Counted from the first letter of the stretch, positions 17,470-27,006 are shown. The stretch: DNA of 64,000 nt from Trichomonas vaginalis G3 (GCF_026262505.1 NC_067206.1:25497896-25561895); one strand, 5' to 3'. Numbers and translations are program-made. Notes: generated from the letters alone by a model not told the origin.

Positions 17470-18402
17470 ATGTCAGTCGAAGCAACAACAATTCAAACAA
17501 CAGCACCAAACTCGTTAGTCATGAATCCTACGTCAATGTTAGTAGAGATGAAAAGCTTCATTCCTTCTTCATATACTTTTGAAACAGAAATCCAGAAGAT
17601 AAAGCAGGAACTTTTAACAAGTAATTTAGACTGTACCGCACAGGATGAAGAAAATGAAGAATATCTTTATGAAATGGAGGACCTCTTCGACCATTTGCCC
17701 AAATTGCCTGAAATCCAACAACAAAAACTAACTATTCCTGAATTCGACGAAATTGAAGTCAAAGCAACTGACTCAGTAGAAATAAAGAAGTTCATACGAA
17801 AGGTAAACTATGAGTTTCTAGGATTTCATTGCAACCATAAGGTTATGGACAAAGATTGCGACATGGTATATAAGAATGTTTCTGACATATATAAATCTGA
17901 AGAATTTAAGACCTACGACAACTTTGTTTCGTTAGTTGCTGAATGTGTTTGGGAAATAAGAGATAAAGATAGAAGAGGCAAAGTATGGAACAAACAAATA
18001 AAACCAGCAGCTTTTGAGTTAAAGAAAACCATTGACGCTTTAGTTGTTTTAGCAGGTAAGGTTTCAGAATATAACGCAAAAATGAACCCGCGATGTTCAA
18101 AATGTAAAGCAGCAATTAGGAAATATAACTACTCCGTCAAAGAGATAGAACGTATGAGAAACGACTATGCAGACTTAAAGAAAGAAGCAGAAAAGCCAGC
18201 AGAAGATAAAATGGACATGTTAGCATTTCTGAACAAAAACTATCCAACTGCTGACGATTTCCTATTATCTGACGTCAAGAAGAAGTATAAAGAAACCTTC
18301 GGCATAGTTAAAACATTCGATGTACTAAAAGAAGAAATAGAAGCTACAAAACTGTTTAAAGTCATGAACCATCGCAACATATACCATGTAAAACGCTTGT
18401 AA
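17470..18402 (+). CDS. Unknown 310-residue element protein, also present in copy 2
   Basis: The start is set by the shared leader ending GAACAGAAATGTCA. The N-terminal 90 residues are acidic. The middle contains EFLGFHCNHKVMDKDCD, a possible His/Cys cluster (C-x-H ... C), and later NPRCSKCKAAIRKYN with a C-x2-C pair, so metal binding is possible. The C-terminal third is charged and helical (KEIERMRNDYADLKKEAEKP). A homologue lies at 64000-63347 in copy 2, with a frameshift. Conservation in both copies shows it is a real gene. No family was recognised. Confidence 0.7.
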   Translation: MSVEATTIQTTAPNSLVMNPTSMLVEMKSFIPSSYTFETEIQKIKQELLTSNLDCTAQDEENEEYLYEMEDLFDHLPKLPEIQQQKLTIPEFDEIEVKATDSVEIKKFIRKVNYEFLGFHCNHKVMDKDCDMVYKNVSDIYKSEEFKTYDNFVSLVAECVWEIRDKDRRGKVWNKQIKPAAFELKKTIDALVVLAGKVSEYNAKMNPRCSKCKAAIRKYNYSVKEIERMRNDYADLKKEAEKPAEDKMDMLAFLNKNYPTADDFLLSDVKKKYKETFGIVKTFDVLKEEIEATKLFKVMNHRNIYHVKRL

Positions 18403-18960
18403 ATAGTTATGTTAGAAAAGAGGTTAGAAAACAGGTGAGATCTAACATGCTAACATAAACTTTATTTTTATTGAAAAATGACCAAATTTCATGAGTTTTG
18501 TGTGTTTTAGACCATGTTAGAAAACGTGTTAGAAAACGTGTTAGATCTAACATGCTAACATAAACTTTATTTTTGTCTGATTTACGCTCATTACGAAGAA
18601 GTTTTGACAAAACATGTACGAAGAAGTTTTGACAAAACATGTACGAAGAAGTTTTGACAAAACATTTACGAAGAAGTCTTGACAAAACATATACGTTCAT
18701 GTTTGACAAAACATTTACGAAGAAGTCTTGACAAAACATATACGATGAAATCATGAAAATTCATGAGGTGAGAAAAGAGGTGAGAAAACAGGTGAGATCT
18801 AACATGCTAACATAAAATATATTTTTATTGAATTCAGCAACAAAATTCATGAGTTTTGTGTGTTTTAGACCATGTTAGAAAAGAGGTTAGAAAACATGTT
18901 AGATCTAACATGCTAACATAAACTTTATTTTTATTGAAAAATGACCAAAAATCTGAGTAA
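18403..18960. repeat. Repeat block: GTTAGATCTAAC palindromes and inverted 25-bp units
   Basis: This contains at least four palindrome blocks (two as GTGAGATCTAAC variants). It also holds a run of the 25-bp unit in the opposite orientation to the one at 16.3-17.3 kb (CGAAGAAGTTTTGACAAAACAT). Thus the 17470 gene is flanked by the same repeats in mirror orientation. No gene seen. Confidence 0.8.
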
Positions 18961-19061
18961 AATGGCATAAGATTGCTTCCCTCGGAAAACCGAGAGAAGA
19001 GATTCCGTATGAAAACAGTGAAGAACAGCGAGTAGGTAAGAAACCTTAGTCGCCAAAACTC
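18961..19061 (+). other. Conserved non-coding block shared by both copies
   Basis: The words GCTTCCCTCGGAAAAC, CAGTGAAGAACAGCGAGTAG and GTCGCCAAAACTC occur here in this order. They recur in the same order on the minus strand of copy 2 (about 63070-63150). Copy 1 has about 27 extra bases that include a CCTCGG...CCGAG stem. The block is not coding. It could be a small structured RNA or an untranslated region. Confidence 0.45.
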
Positions 19062-19137
19062 ATGAAAATCATGAATTTCCTTAAGATAGAAAAAATAAAG
19101 TTAGTTTTATTTTTTTATTTTGTATGTAAGGACAGAT

Positions 19138-19956
19138 ATGTCAACATCAGAGAACACAACAACTGCTATCGTTCATGAAGCCATAAATGAAGAATACGAG
19201 TACATACAGTTTAACAAACAACTCCGTCTCATTCGTTCGGTCAAAGACGATATGTACCAAATGCAAAGTATTTTGACAGCATGTTTTGCTCCAGACACTA
19301 AACACGCAGACGACTGGTTCAAAAAACCAAAGCACACAAAACTTTGAGTGAAATTTCTCTAGACCGACTTTTTTCTTGCATAAAACACATGAAAATCGTA
19401 AAATTTGCCAATAAATTTAAGAGGATATTATGTACATAGACTTTTAGTAAATGCAGTTGCAATGTGGGCTTCTCCTCGTTATGCATGGCATGTTTACAGA
19501 CTTCTTGACGAAATTCATAGACAAGAACGTGAAGAGATGGAAAAGAAACTTCAAGCAAAAGATGAAGTCATTGAAGCAAAAGACAAAAACATTCAGAAAA
19601 GAATACCACGTTCGGTACCAAAAGGAAAGGAAAAGAACTATAAGTATATGATTTATACTGAAGATATGGAGAAAGAAGAAGACAGTGACATGGTTATGTT
19701 GCATTTAGTCAGAAGAAACAACAAAAGCTTTTACGACCTTGCTAAGATTTACAAATCTGACAGAAATTGGTTCTATCGCGAAAACTTACCGATTTCAATG
19801 ACCCCAAATGAAGATGTGAAACAAATAGTTCAAGATACGTTACCTCAAACACACTATGATATGAAAGGTTGTACAATACTTACCTTCAAAGAAGATTTGC
19901 CATTGTTAAAGGAAAAAATAACAGAGTATTTTGACAACTTCAAACAAGTAGAGTAA
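19138..19956 (+). pseudogene. KilA-N protein with DUF3627-like C-terminus, frameshifted
   Basis: The first part (19138-19347) ends in DDWFKKPKHTKL, the tryptophan-containing middle of a KilA-N domain. After one or more shifts comes GYYVHRLLVNAVAMWASPRY and WHVYRLLDEI, its second half. A coiled coil (EREEMEKKLQAKDEVIEAKD) and a C-terminal domain with YMIYTEDMEKEED and LHLVRRNN follow. This order matches viral KilA-N proteins carrying a DUF3627-type tail. It is thought to bind DNA and regulate viral processes. The shared leader precedes the ATG. The gene is absent from copy 2. Confidence 0.7.
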
Positions 19957-19984
19957 ATGAACTCTTTTTTTCAAGCTTGACTTT

Positions 19985-20845
19985 TTACAATTGAACTTTG
20001 TTTGCGTAGATATGAATTCTGAAAGAAGTATGAGGGTCTTGTATGACTTTGTACTTCTCCCATAGTTCATGTCTGTCAAACTTACCTGCCATGGACTCTT
20101 TCATAAGTTCCATGAAATCGTCGTCGGACAATCCGGGGAAAAGTATAATGTCAGTAAGTATTCTTTTAACATCCTTACTTAAACTCTTTGCTGTCTGTAC
20201 ACAAATGACAACTGAGATGTTAAAGTGTCTGAGCTTCTTAAGAATTCGACACATATCTTGTTCTCTATTCTTTAACAAAGGATGAGAAGCAAAGTCATCT
20301 AAGATAAGAAGACATCTATGAGGGTATGTCTTCCAATCGTAAGATTGCAATTTCTTCGAAATGTATTCTATCTCTTTCTGTTTGTTTCTGAAGTGTTTCT
20401 TCTCTAATATTCTCTGCATTTCCTCATTTGGGTCTTTAAACTTCGAATTTATATACTCATTTATAGCATTGTACTTCAAAACTCTTCTTTGGTACTTCTT
20501 TATCCAATCTAACAACTCAGTATCCTTTATACATACTAACTTAGACTTCTTTATAATATCTTTGAACGAATTGACGGTTTGGTCAAATTGACCAGAAGTC
20601 GAACAAATAACAACTAACTCATAGAATGGGTTCTTCTCATCTAGTTCTTGTTGTTGTGCAGCCATTTTAAGATAAGTGAAAGTCTTACCCGACCCAGGTG
20701 GTGCAATTAGACCTGTTATACCATTCTGAGCAAATAAGAACTTGTCATGTATAGGCTTTATCTGAGCATTTTCTAACTTCCTCTTGTTCTTGTTTAAAAC
20801 ATTCTCAAATTTCTTGTCAATGTCAGCAAACTTTTTTTCTAACAT
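19985..20845 (-). CDS. FtsK/HerA-type DNA packaging ATPase
   Basis: This motor would drive element DNA into the capsid. It has a Walker A motif in APPGSGKTFTYLK (about residues 59-71), a sensor-like VICSTSGQFDQT, and a Walker B motif in RCLLILDDFA. Further on comes VVICVQTAKSL, the strand typical of A32-like ATPases. At 286 codons it has the usual size for polinton ATPases. I place the start at MLEKKFADIDKKF (20845), not at the upstream ATG at 20947, because the latter overlaps the divergent gene and copy 2 begins at the same MLEKKF. A one-base loss near the end gives a stop (KVQL) five codons earlier than in copy 2, with little likely effect. Confidence 0.85.
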   Translation of the reverse strand: MLEKKFADIDKKFENVLNKNKRKLENAQIKPIHDKFLFAQNGITGLIAPPGSGKTFTYLKMAAQQQELDEKNPFYELVVICSTSGQFDQTVNSFKDIIKKSKLVCIKDTELLDWIKKYQRRVLKYNAINEYINSKFKDPNEEMQRILEKKHFRNKQKEIEYISKKLQSYDWKTYPHRCLLILDDFASHPLLKNREQDMCRILKKLRHFNISVVICVQTAKSLSKDVKRILTDIILFPGLSDDDFMELMKESMAGKFDRHELWEKYKVIQDPHTSFRIHIYANKVQL

Positions 20846-20881
20846 ATTTTTAGAAAAATTAAAATTTTTATCTTTTAGAAA
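20846..20881. promoter_or_regulatory. Divergent promoter between ATPase and 20882 gene
   Basis: These 36 bases between opposite ATGs are nearly all A/T and contain ATTTTTAGAAAAATT and TTTTTATCTTTTAGAAA. The same spacer is kept in copy 2 (62155-62190). Confidence 0.6.
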
Positions 20882-21334
20882 ATGTCTAGCGATTTCGCTA
20901 TCTATATTCGAGACAAACTTTTTGACAGCAAAACATCTGTCGACCATAAAATCTTACATAGTGTAAACAAGAAAGGTGAATTTGTTCTAAAGTTCTGTTT
21001 CTGGGAATATGACAAGAACCATAAAACATTAAGCAGAGCAGTCTTAAAATTTGTCAATGACAGACTTGTTGACAGAGATGACGCCGATTGGAAAGATGAA
21101 GTCCAACAAAAATTCTTAGAATGCAAAGAAGACACATGCGCTGTTCTTGAAGATGAAATAGAAAACAGAATAGAAGAGCTATTAAAGGACAAAGAACTTT
21201 TACATAAATATGGTTGCGCCAAATTTGACATAACTCCACCAGAAAAGAAGAAGAGAGAAAAGAAAGAAAAGAAAGTAGAAGAAGAGAAGAAAGAACCTGA
21301 ACCAGTTCCAGAGAAAAAGAAATTTGACATGTAA
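20882..21334 (+). CDS. Unknown charged protein of 150 residues
   Basis: The N-terminal 110 residues look globular (IYIRDKLFDSKTSVDHKIL, FVLKFCFWEYDKNHKT) with many acidic residues. The last 35 are a Lys/Glu run (EKKKREKKEKKVEEEKKEPE) ending KKKFDM. It is divergent from the packaging ATPase and convergent with the helicase-side genes. The copy 2 version (62154-61693) is frameshifted. No family was recognised; a DNA-replication or packaging accessory role is possible from its position only. Confidence 0.7.
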   Translation: MSSDFAIYIRDKLFDSKTSVDHKILHSVNKKGEFVLKFCFWEYDKNHKTLSRAVLKFVNDRLVDRDDADWKDEVQQKFLECKEDTCAVLEDEIENRIEELLKDKELLHKYGCAKFDITPPEKKKREKKEKKVEEEKKEPEPVPEKKKFDM

Positions 21335-21350
21335 AAATAAAATTTTATTT

Positions 21351-21769
21351 TTAGAACATTTCTGGGTCAATGTCAATGTTCTCTTCCTCTTTAGGAGCAA
21401 ACACTGGCTTAGACTCTAAAATCTTTTACCCAATTTACCTTGAACTTCAACTATCTTAGACTCATAATATTCATAGTCGTCTGTCTTCTTTGGTTCATAA
21501 GGTATAACAAGTTTGTATGCTTTGCCTTCTTTAAGGTTTGAAAACCTTCTGTCAAAACTTTCTTTGACTGCTAACAAACCTTCTATGTCTAAGTCTTCAA
21601 ATTTCGCACCATTTTTAGTCACAATAGCAAACTTAACTGGTTCGATGTTCCAAACTTTGCTGAATGAAGACTTTTCAAAATGGTAGAAGTAAACATTCAA
21701 ATATGTGAATGGGTCTAGTTCTTCTTTAAGTCCTGACATGTACTTATTTACTGAGATGAATTTCGTCAT
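21351..21769 (-). pseudogene. Small acidic-tailed protein, possible ssDNA-binding; truncated in copy 1
   Basis: The protein begins MTKFISVNKYMSGLKEELDP and contains FAIVTKNGAKFEDLD and KAYKLVIPYEPKK. In copy 2 (61257-61676) it is complete at 139 residues and ends with an acidic tail, EEENIDIDPEMF. In copy 1 one A is missing in the run after GKLG, giving a stop at 21416; the tail is still present out of frame to 21351. A globular domain plus a short acidic tail next to a helicase gene recalls single-strand-binding proteins. That is inference; no OB-fold could be proven by eye. Confidence 0.6.
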
Positions 21770-21819
21770 CTTTTCTATCGGATAAAAAAATATTTTTTTT
21801 TAAAATTTACTCAGAAAAA

Positions 21820-22140
21820 TTATTTCTTTCTATATTTGCCATTCCGAACTTCGAAAAGATGTTTTATACCAGCATAGAATTTTTCTCTAGAGCTTGGTCT
21901 TATATCGTTTTCATGACAATATTTTCTATATTCTTCATATAAAGCCTTTTTTTCATACATTTCATAAGGACAATCTAACCAGAATAGCGCATATCCATTT
22001 TCGTTATCTAGGTCTCTATATGTTTCTTCTGTTTGTAGAATTTCGCTTTCTCTATTTAGTTCTATGTCTATATATTGTGGCTTAAAAAGATGTGGGCAAG
22101 AAGGGTCTGGCGCTATGTAAAAAGTTAATTTTTCTGTCAT
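21820..22140 (-). CDS. Duplicated helicase C-terminal-like protein (copy 1 only)
   Basis: This is a 106-residue frame. Its second half (ALYEEYRKYCHENDIRPSSR, EKFYAGIKHLFEVRNGKY) resembles the last 45 residues of the neighbouring helicase (SLYDSYKQYCQEYGYMTASK). That is the winged-helix tail of D5-type helicases. The first half is unrelated to the helicase. The gene is bracketed by two near-identical stretches of about 50 bp (21767-21815 and 22138-22187), so it arose or arrived with a duplication of about 371 bp. Copy 2 lacks it. It could be a stand-alone DNA-binding protein. Confidence 0.6.
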   Translation of the reverse strand: MTEKLTFYIAPDPSCPHLFKPQYIDIELNRESEILQTEETYRDLDNENGYALFWLDCPYEMYEKKALYEEYRKYCHENDIRPSSREKFYAGIKHLFEVRNGKYRKK

Positions 22141-22177
22141 CTTTTCTATCGGATAAAAAAATATTTTTTTTTAAAAT

Positions 22178-23410
22178 TTACTCAGAAAAATTTTTCTTTG
22201 TATATACACCATTCTGAACATCTAAAAGACTTTTGACATTTGCCAAGAATGTTCGTTTAGAAGCTGTCATATAACCATATTCTTGACAATATTGTTTATA
22301 CGAATCGTACAATGACCTTTCATCTAATGACACAAAGTCAGTTTCATCTATGAACAGTTCATATACACTCTTGTTTGCTTCTAACAATGTTTGTCTCTCT
22401 TCGGTATGTGGAATTTGTCTTGGATTGAACTTAGAAATATCTAATGTCATGAAATATGAGAACAAGTGGTTGTAAAAGTCAGATGTCAAAGTTTCTGCTA
22501 AGTCGTCAAAATATTCTGTATCTTGCATATGAGAATCTGACGTTCTGACAACTACATATCTTCTGTCAGAACTTTCTAACTTCATCGGACACATTGTTTG
22601 AAACCATAATGAAGTTTGCAACATTTTCACAAACTCTTTGGTCTTTATATTTTCTTTCAACAACTCCAACTTTGTCTGTTATAAGACTCTTCAAAGCATC
22701 TGAGTTCAAAACTTTTGTTGTATCTATACTTTGAAGTTCATTGCAAACTATAAGTTTCATATTCTCTATTGAGGAGTTAAACTTGCCACAGATGTTTTCT
22801 AAGTTTGTCATATTCGGGTTCGAATAACCTTCTAACAGTTTGCACAAAATATCTGTAAAGAATGTGTTCTTACCAGTTCCTTGTTTTCCAATTATAATGA
22901 GAGCAGTTTCATTTTTAGCACTTGGATGTTGTAAGATGTTTGCAAACCAACATAAGATATACTCATAGACTCTTTCGTTTCCATTGCATATAATTTCTTT
23001 GACATGGTCTAACCAAGCTTCTATAATATTTTCTTTCCATTCTACTTGTTCATATTTATATCCAGTGAAGATAGAATAGAAGTTTGGAGATGGTGTATAA
23101 AACTTTATACCACGAACTGAAAAATCTTCAAGTTTTGACAATAAGATATCCCAAGCATCTAACATCTTCATGCCAACTTGTACGACTTTTATTTTCTTAA
23201 GTTTCTGTCTACATTCTTGTTCTGAAACTATTGTTGCTTTAGGTTTGTTAAAGACTACATCCCATTCTTTCATAACATAACATTCTGGGCAGAGTCGACA
23301 TAAATGACTAAACGTTTCAAATTCTCGACTGCTTTGTTATAGTCTCTAAATGGACACATATTTCTGAATGCTTGGAAGTCATAAAAATCTGAAACATCTA
23401 TTCTGTACAT
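22178..23410 (-). pseudogene. SF3 (D5-like) helicase, two frameshifts
   Basis: This ATP-driven helicase would unwind element DNA at replication start. Motif A is IIIGKQGTGKNTFFTDIL, motif B MKLIVCNELQS and motif C NFIMVSNN. An arginine-finger-like RRYVVV follows, then a winged-helix-like tail ending YTKKNFSE. The full gene runs from an ATG at 23410 (MYRIDVSDFYDFQAFRNMCP). Copy 1 has a one-base loss in a run of C near 23290 and a two-base loss near 22588, just after motif C. Copy 2 is open across the motif C region, so the lesions are specific to copy 1. No primase domain was recognised upstream; at about 410 residues there is little room for one. Confidence 0.8.
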
Positions 23411-23439
23411 TTTTATAAAAATAAAAAAAAATATTTTTT

Positions 23440-24236
23440 TTATTCTTGACTTTGTTGTTGCATTTGTTGCATTTGTTGTTCTTGAGCTATTTGTTGTTGA
23501 AGTTGTTCTTGTAATACAATACTTTCACCAGTTGCATCTTCCAATTCGAAACTTTCTGCCGTCATTGACAAATACATAGGACATAAAAGTTTTACAGGAA
23601 CAAAGTTTGCGTCAACTAATGTCAACGTTATACTTGCCAAAGTGTTTGAGTTCACTAAGATTGAAAATTCTGCATTCGAATGAACAATAGGCAAACCAGC
23701 AAGAAAAGTATTGTTTATACGCATAAGTATCTTTTGGTCATAATAGTTTCTGTCGACATTCGAATAACACTTTGAACCTAAGTTTGAAACAATATATAAG
23801 ATTGGTGTGCTTAATGTCAATGGAATAGACATTCCTTGTATGACACCTTTTCCTGTTATAGGAAACTGTTGGTAGTAAAAACCAGAAATAAGTTTTGTAT
23901 TATAGCTCATATCGTTTATAGTAAACTCAGTCGGACATCCAAACATAATGAAACCTGCTCTAGTTGCAGCACATGTTACACCCGTACTTAAAGTATTAAA
24001 TAAGTCAACAAAACCTGTTGGTGGTATATCTGAGTAAGTATCTTCAAAGGAGTATTTTTTACCATTCACAACAATAAAGTCTTCTGGTGTCAAAAGAGCA
24101 AAACAGGCTTTAGTCGTCATTGTGTTTAAGGTTAGTTTACAATATCGTCCTTGAGGACTTTGTAAGTTTGTTGTTATAGAATTATATGACTCAGGGTTTT
24201 AGTCGTAATAGTATAAACCATTATATCTTCTGCCAT
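23440..24236 (-). pseudogene. Candidate minor capsid (penton) protein
   Basis: The main open frame (24120-23440, 226 residues) begins MTTKACFALLTPEDFIVVNG, is rich in beta-forming residues and ends in a Gln-rich tail. Comparison with copy 2 shows a longer gene starting at an ATG at 24236 (MAEDIMVYTITTK), with about 38 more codons. In copy 1 one A is missing in that extension. The true start may still be the internal ATG. It lies three genes from the major capsid candidate, in the same direction, as penton genes do in polintons. The single jelly-roll assignment is inferred from size, context and composition. Confidence 0.5.
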
Positions 24237-24246
24237 TTATATATAT

Positions 24247-24476
24247 TTAAAAGTTTTTCTGAAAGTGGAGAAGAACTTCATCTAAACTTTCACATGGCGT
24301 TTCTTGAAGTTCTCTGTCTAAGAAGTTCAAAATTTTGTAAAGACATAGAACTTTCCTTTGTCTACACGAACAAACAAAACAGGGTCTTTCATATCGTTCA
24401 AAAGTGTGTAAAGTCCTTTACATGAAATAAAGTCTATATTATTTTTCTTCAAACATCTTTCAAGAAGTTTTGACAT
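24247..24476 (-). pseudogene. Small element protein of about 76 residues, frameshifted
   Basis: The protein begins MSKLLERCLKKNNIDFISCK and contains VLFVRVDKGKFYVFTK and a C-terminal LDEVLLHFQKNF. In copy 1 a lost base creates a stop right after VFTK. In copy 2 (58921-59150) that part is open but a lost A breaks the N-terminus. Both copies together show the full gene. Function unknown. Confidence 0.6.
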
Positions 24477-24482
24477 TTTTAC

Positions 24483-25064
24483 TTAGCAAATAAATTTTAA
24501 TGAAATGTTGTGGTCGTCAAATATTTTTATGACGTCTGGGAAACTATACTTTAAGTTCAACGTTTCACCTCCTTTCATAACGTATATCTTGTCAATGACA
24601 TTATATGAAACACCACAGCAACTAATGTCGGGTTCTATTTCTTTGATGTTTATATCGTCTGCCTCTGTCAAAAGTTTCAATAGTTCTTTCAAACTTCATG
24701 AGGTGCAATGACATATGAGTTCACTTTTACAGGGTTGTGTTCGACCAAGTTTAACATTATACTTAAAGCTTGACAAATCTTCTCCTGAGTTTGAAGTTTG
24801 TCTTTCAGTTGTTGGTAGTCGTTTCGAATATCTGCAACAGAACTTAAGTCTCTGCTAACTTCAGGATATGTTGGTTGTTCTTTTTACAGGAACAATTGTT
24901 ATACCATCTTCGTCCTCGTATGGTTTCCCCACTTCAACATCTCTGTCTTTGACATTGACAATAACACTTTGACTGTTTGTTTGAGTTGGTGAATTTAACT
25001 TCACATCTGCCACCGCCATTAAACCTTTTGAAACACTTACGCTTCTATTTTTCGGAAATGACAT
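24483..25064 (-). pseudogene. Unknown 194-residue element protein, two frameshifts in copy 1
   Basis: Copy 2 (58333-58914) has the complete frame; copy 1 has an extra A near 24885 and a lost T near 24695. The protein has an N-terminal Ser/Val-rich segment (MSFPKNRSVSVSKGLMAVAD), a predicted helix (MQLKDKLKTQEKICQALG in copy 2) and a compact C-terminal domain with CCGVSYNVIDKIYVMKGGE. It is divergent from the gene at 25083 across an 18-bp spacer. No family was recognised. Confidence 0.65.
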
Positions 25065-25082
25065 TTTACTTAGAATAAAAAG

Positions 25083-25523
25083 ATGGACGTATTCGAGTAT
25101 CTCTTCGAATTGAAGCAGAACAAAGTTTACAACACACAAACAATACAAATACATTGACAGAATAGTTCTTTATACAAACAATGGTAAATGTTATAGAATA
25201 GCAGTCTTTGCTGAACAAAATATTTTCATAAAGCAAAGAAAGTTGGTATAACTGAAATGGTGAAAGTTCTTGAAGCAGACAAAAATATAACTTCAAAACT
25301 TACAGATATTTCTAAAGGAAAGTTTATAATACAATATTATGTCAAAACTGGCGTACTGTCAATATTTGACGGAGAGAAGTCAGTTCAAGAACAACTTACT
25401 GACCTGCTGCCAAAATCTGCTCGATGGAAGCTGTCGTTATGCCAATCTGAGGAGCCCCAGCAGGTTTCATCGAACGAATCTTCAAAAGAGCATCTCCGTG
25501 AAAAAGTGCTATTGGTTTTGTAA
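25083..25523 (+). pseudogene. Unknown element protein overlapping the MCP 3' end, frameshifted
   Basis: The gene begins MDVFEYLFELKQNKVY. The later open part (25257-25523) has VKVLEADKNITSKLTDISKG and FIIQYYVKTGVLSIFDGEKS. In copy 2 (58314-57895) it is a single open frame of 139 codons. In both copies the last 107-128 bp overlap the 3' end of the major capsid gene on the opposite strand. Function unknown. Confidence 0.6.
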
Positions 25524-27006
25524 ACTTCTTTGCTTTCAATTCATCTGGACCGTCTCTGTCACCAGTATATTGTATTTGTACAGTACCAACAGTTGAAATA
25601 CCACCCATAAAGTCTTCTGAGTCAGCAAATGGAATGCCAAGCCAAAAGTTTGAACGGTCTCCATTTGTATATTGAGTTTTTTGACCTCCTGTATGAGTCC
25701 ATACTTTCACATATGGCATAATAGAACTTTGCATTTCAGGGTTAATGGTTGTTGTGAAGTTGTTGTTAAAGTTCATAGCATCTAATGTCAAGTTGTATGA
25801 CCTCATATCCTCAACTGTAGAATATTCTTCTCTTGGATAATATTTGCCATCTATGTTTATATGATATTTAATACCGGGGTTGTAGAAACAAGAATAGTCA
25901 TTTATAGTTCGTCTGAACAGTACAAACATAGTATCTGCATGTTTCATTGCAGTTGTTAAAGCAATATCTGTTCTTGCACCTGCGGCTCCTGGATTTTGGT
26001 TTCCAACTTCACCTGCAAAGTCTTTGACAGATATTTGGTGTATAGGGAACATAAGTGGAACTGCAATATATTTGGCAGCTAAAGCATTTGAAATATCTGG
26101 GTCCAACATATAGACTGCAAGTCTGCTTTCTATTCTCTTGCATTCAAATTTTTCGCATGTAAACTTAACTGGGTCCCAAGCAGTTCCAGCAGCATTGAAA
26201 TAATAGTTTACTTCATTGTTGAAGTTTGAGAAACCAAAGTCTAAGTCAACTTTGTCTTTGCAAAATTCGGCGAATGACGTTTGATTTGTTCCCTTTACGT
26301 CTGTAATAGTGAATGGGTCTTGTGTTGGTGCAATGACTAAGTTATTTTTGCTTGGAGTAAGTTCGATAGAAATTTTTCCTGCCCAGTTTGGCAAGTATCT
26401 TAAAAACCTGAAGATGAGGAAAGATGACAAAGGAACTCTAAGTTTCAGTTTTACTTTAGTGGCAGCAGTTCCATCTGAACCAGAAAGGTTAACATAAACT
26501 CCTGGAACGTTAGGGTCAAGTCTTCTTATTTTCTCAATATTTGCATACTGGTCTGTTTGTTCTCTAGCTTGTGGTTGTACTGAGTTTCTCAAAGCGAACC
26601 ATTCATAGTTTGCCCATGTTACTGTTTGAACTAAGTCAGAGTTAGAATATATCTTATATCCCATGAAAACTTCTGGAGCATATTGGTATCCGACATAGAA
26701 AATTCCATTGCAACCTTTCTTGTCAGACAACTTGGCAGAAGGTTTTATTTCAATGTCTTGTTCCACGTATAAGAATGAGTTGTCAATAGAAATAATATGA
26801 AACCTGTCGCAAGCAATATCTACTGTTGTTGAAGAACCTTCTCCAAACTCACCTACGTTTCCATAAGAAACAGCAGTTGTATATTCGTAAGTTCCAGGAA
26901 CTATTTCTGACCTTCTAATGGCATTGTCGCATTCGTTATACCATTCGGAAACATTTCCGTTCATGGCATCCAAAACTGTTGGCGTTATATTCTGAGCGGC
27001 GTACAT
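25396..27006 (-). CDS. Candidate major capsid protein (double jelly-roll)
   Basis: This intact 536-residue protein begins MYAAQNITPTVLDAMNGNVS. It is rich in Asn, Tyr, Phe and beta-branched residues, with blocks such as VPLSSFLIFRFLRYLPNWAG, IAVPLMFPIHQISVKDFAGE and FWLGIPFADSEDFMGG. Size, composition and position between the 1116-residue protein and the minor capsid candidate fit a polinton-type major capsid protein. The fold itself is inferred. The ATG is preceded by CTATATTTTTACCCATATGA, the element's A/T box. The copy 2 version is broken by several indels. The 3' end overlaps a gene on the other strand. Confidence 0.6.
   Translation of the reverse strand: MYAAQNITPTVLDAMNGNVSEWYNECDNAIRRSEIVPGTYEYTTAVSYGNVGEFGEGSSTTVDIACDRFHIISIDNSFLYVEQDIEIKPSAKLSDKKGCNGIFYVGYQYAPEVFMGYKIYSNSDLVQTVTWANYEWFALRNSVQPQAREQTDQYANIEKIRRLDPNVPGVYVNLSGSDGTAATKVKLKLRVPLSSFLIFRFLRYLPNWAGKISIELTPSKNNLVIAPTQDPFTITDVKGTNQTSFAEFCKDKVDLDFGFSNFNNEVNYYFNAAGTAWDPVKFTCEKFECKRIESRLAVYMLDPDISNALAAKYIAVPLMFPIHQISVKDFAGEVGNQNPGAAGARTDIALTTAMKHADTMFVLFRRTINDYSCFYNPGIKYHINIDGKYYPREEYSTVEDMRSYNLTLDAMNFNNNFTTTINPEMQSSIMPYVKVWTHTGGQKTQYTNGDRSNFWLGIPFADSEDFMGGISTVGTVQIQYTGDRDGPDELKAKKFTKPIALFHGDALLKIRSMKPAGAPQIGITTASIEQILAAGQ

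Noticed and set aside
20882..20947. ATPase start at the upstream ATG (20947)
   Set aside because: It would overlap the divergent gene by 66 bp. The copy 2 ATPase frame begins at MLEKKF, so 20845 is preferred.
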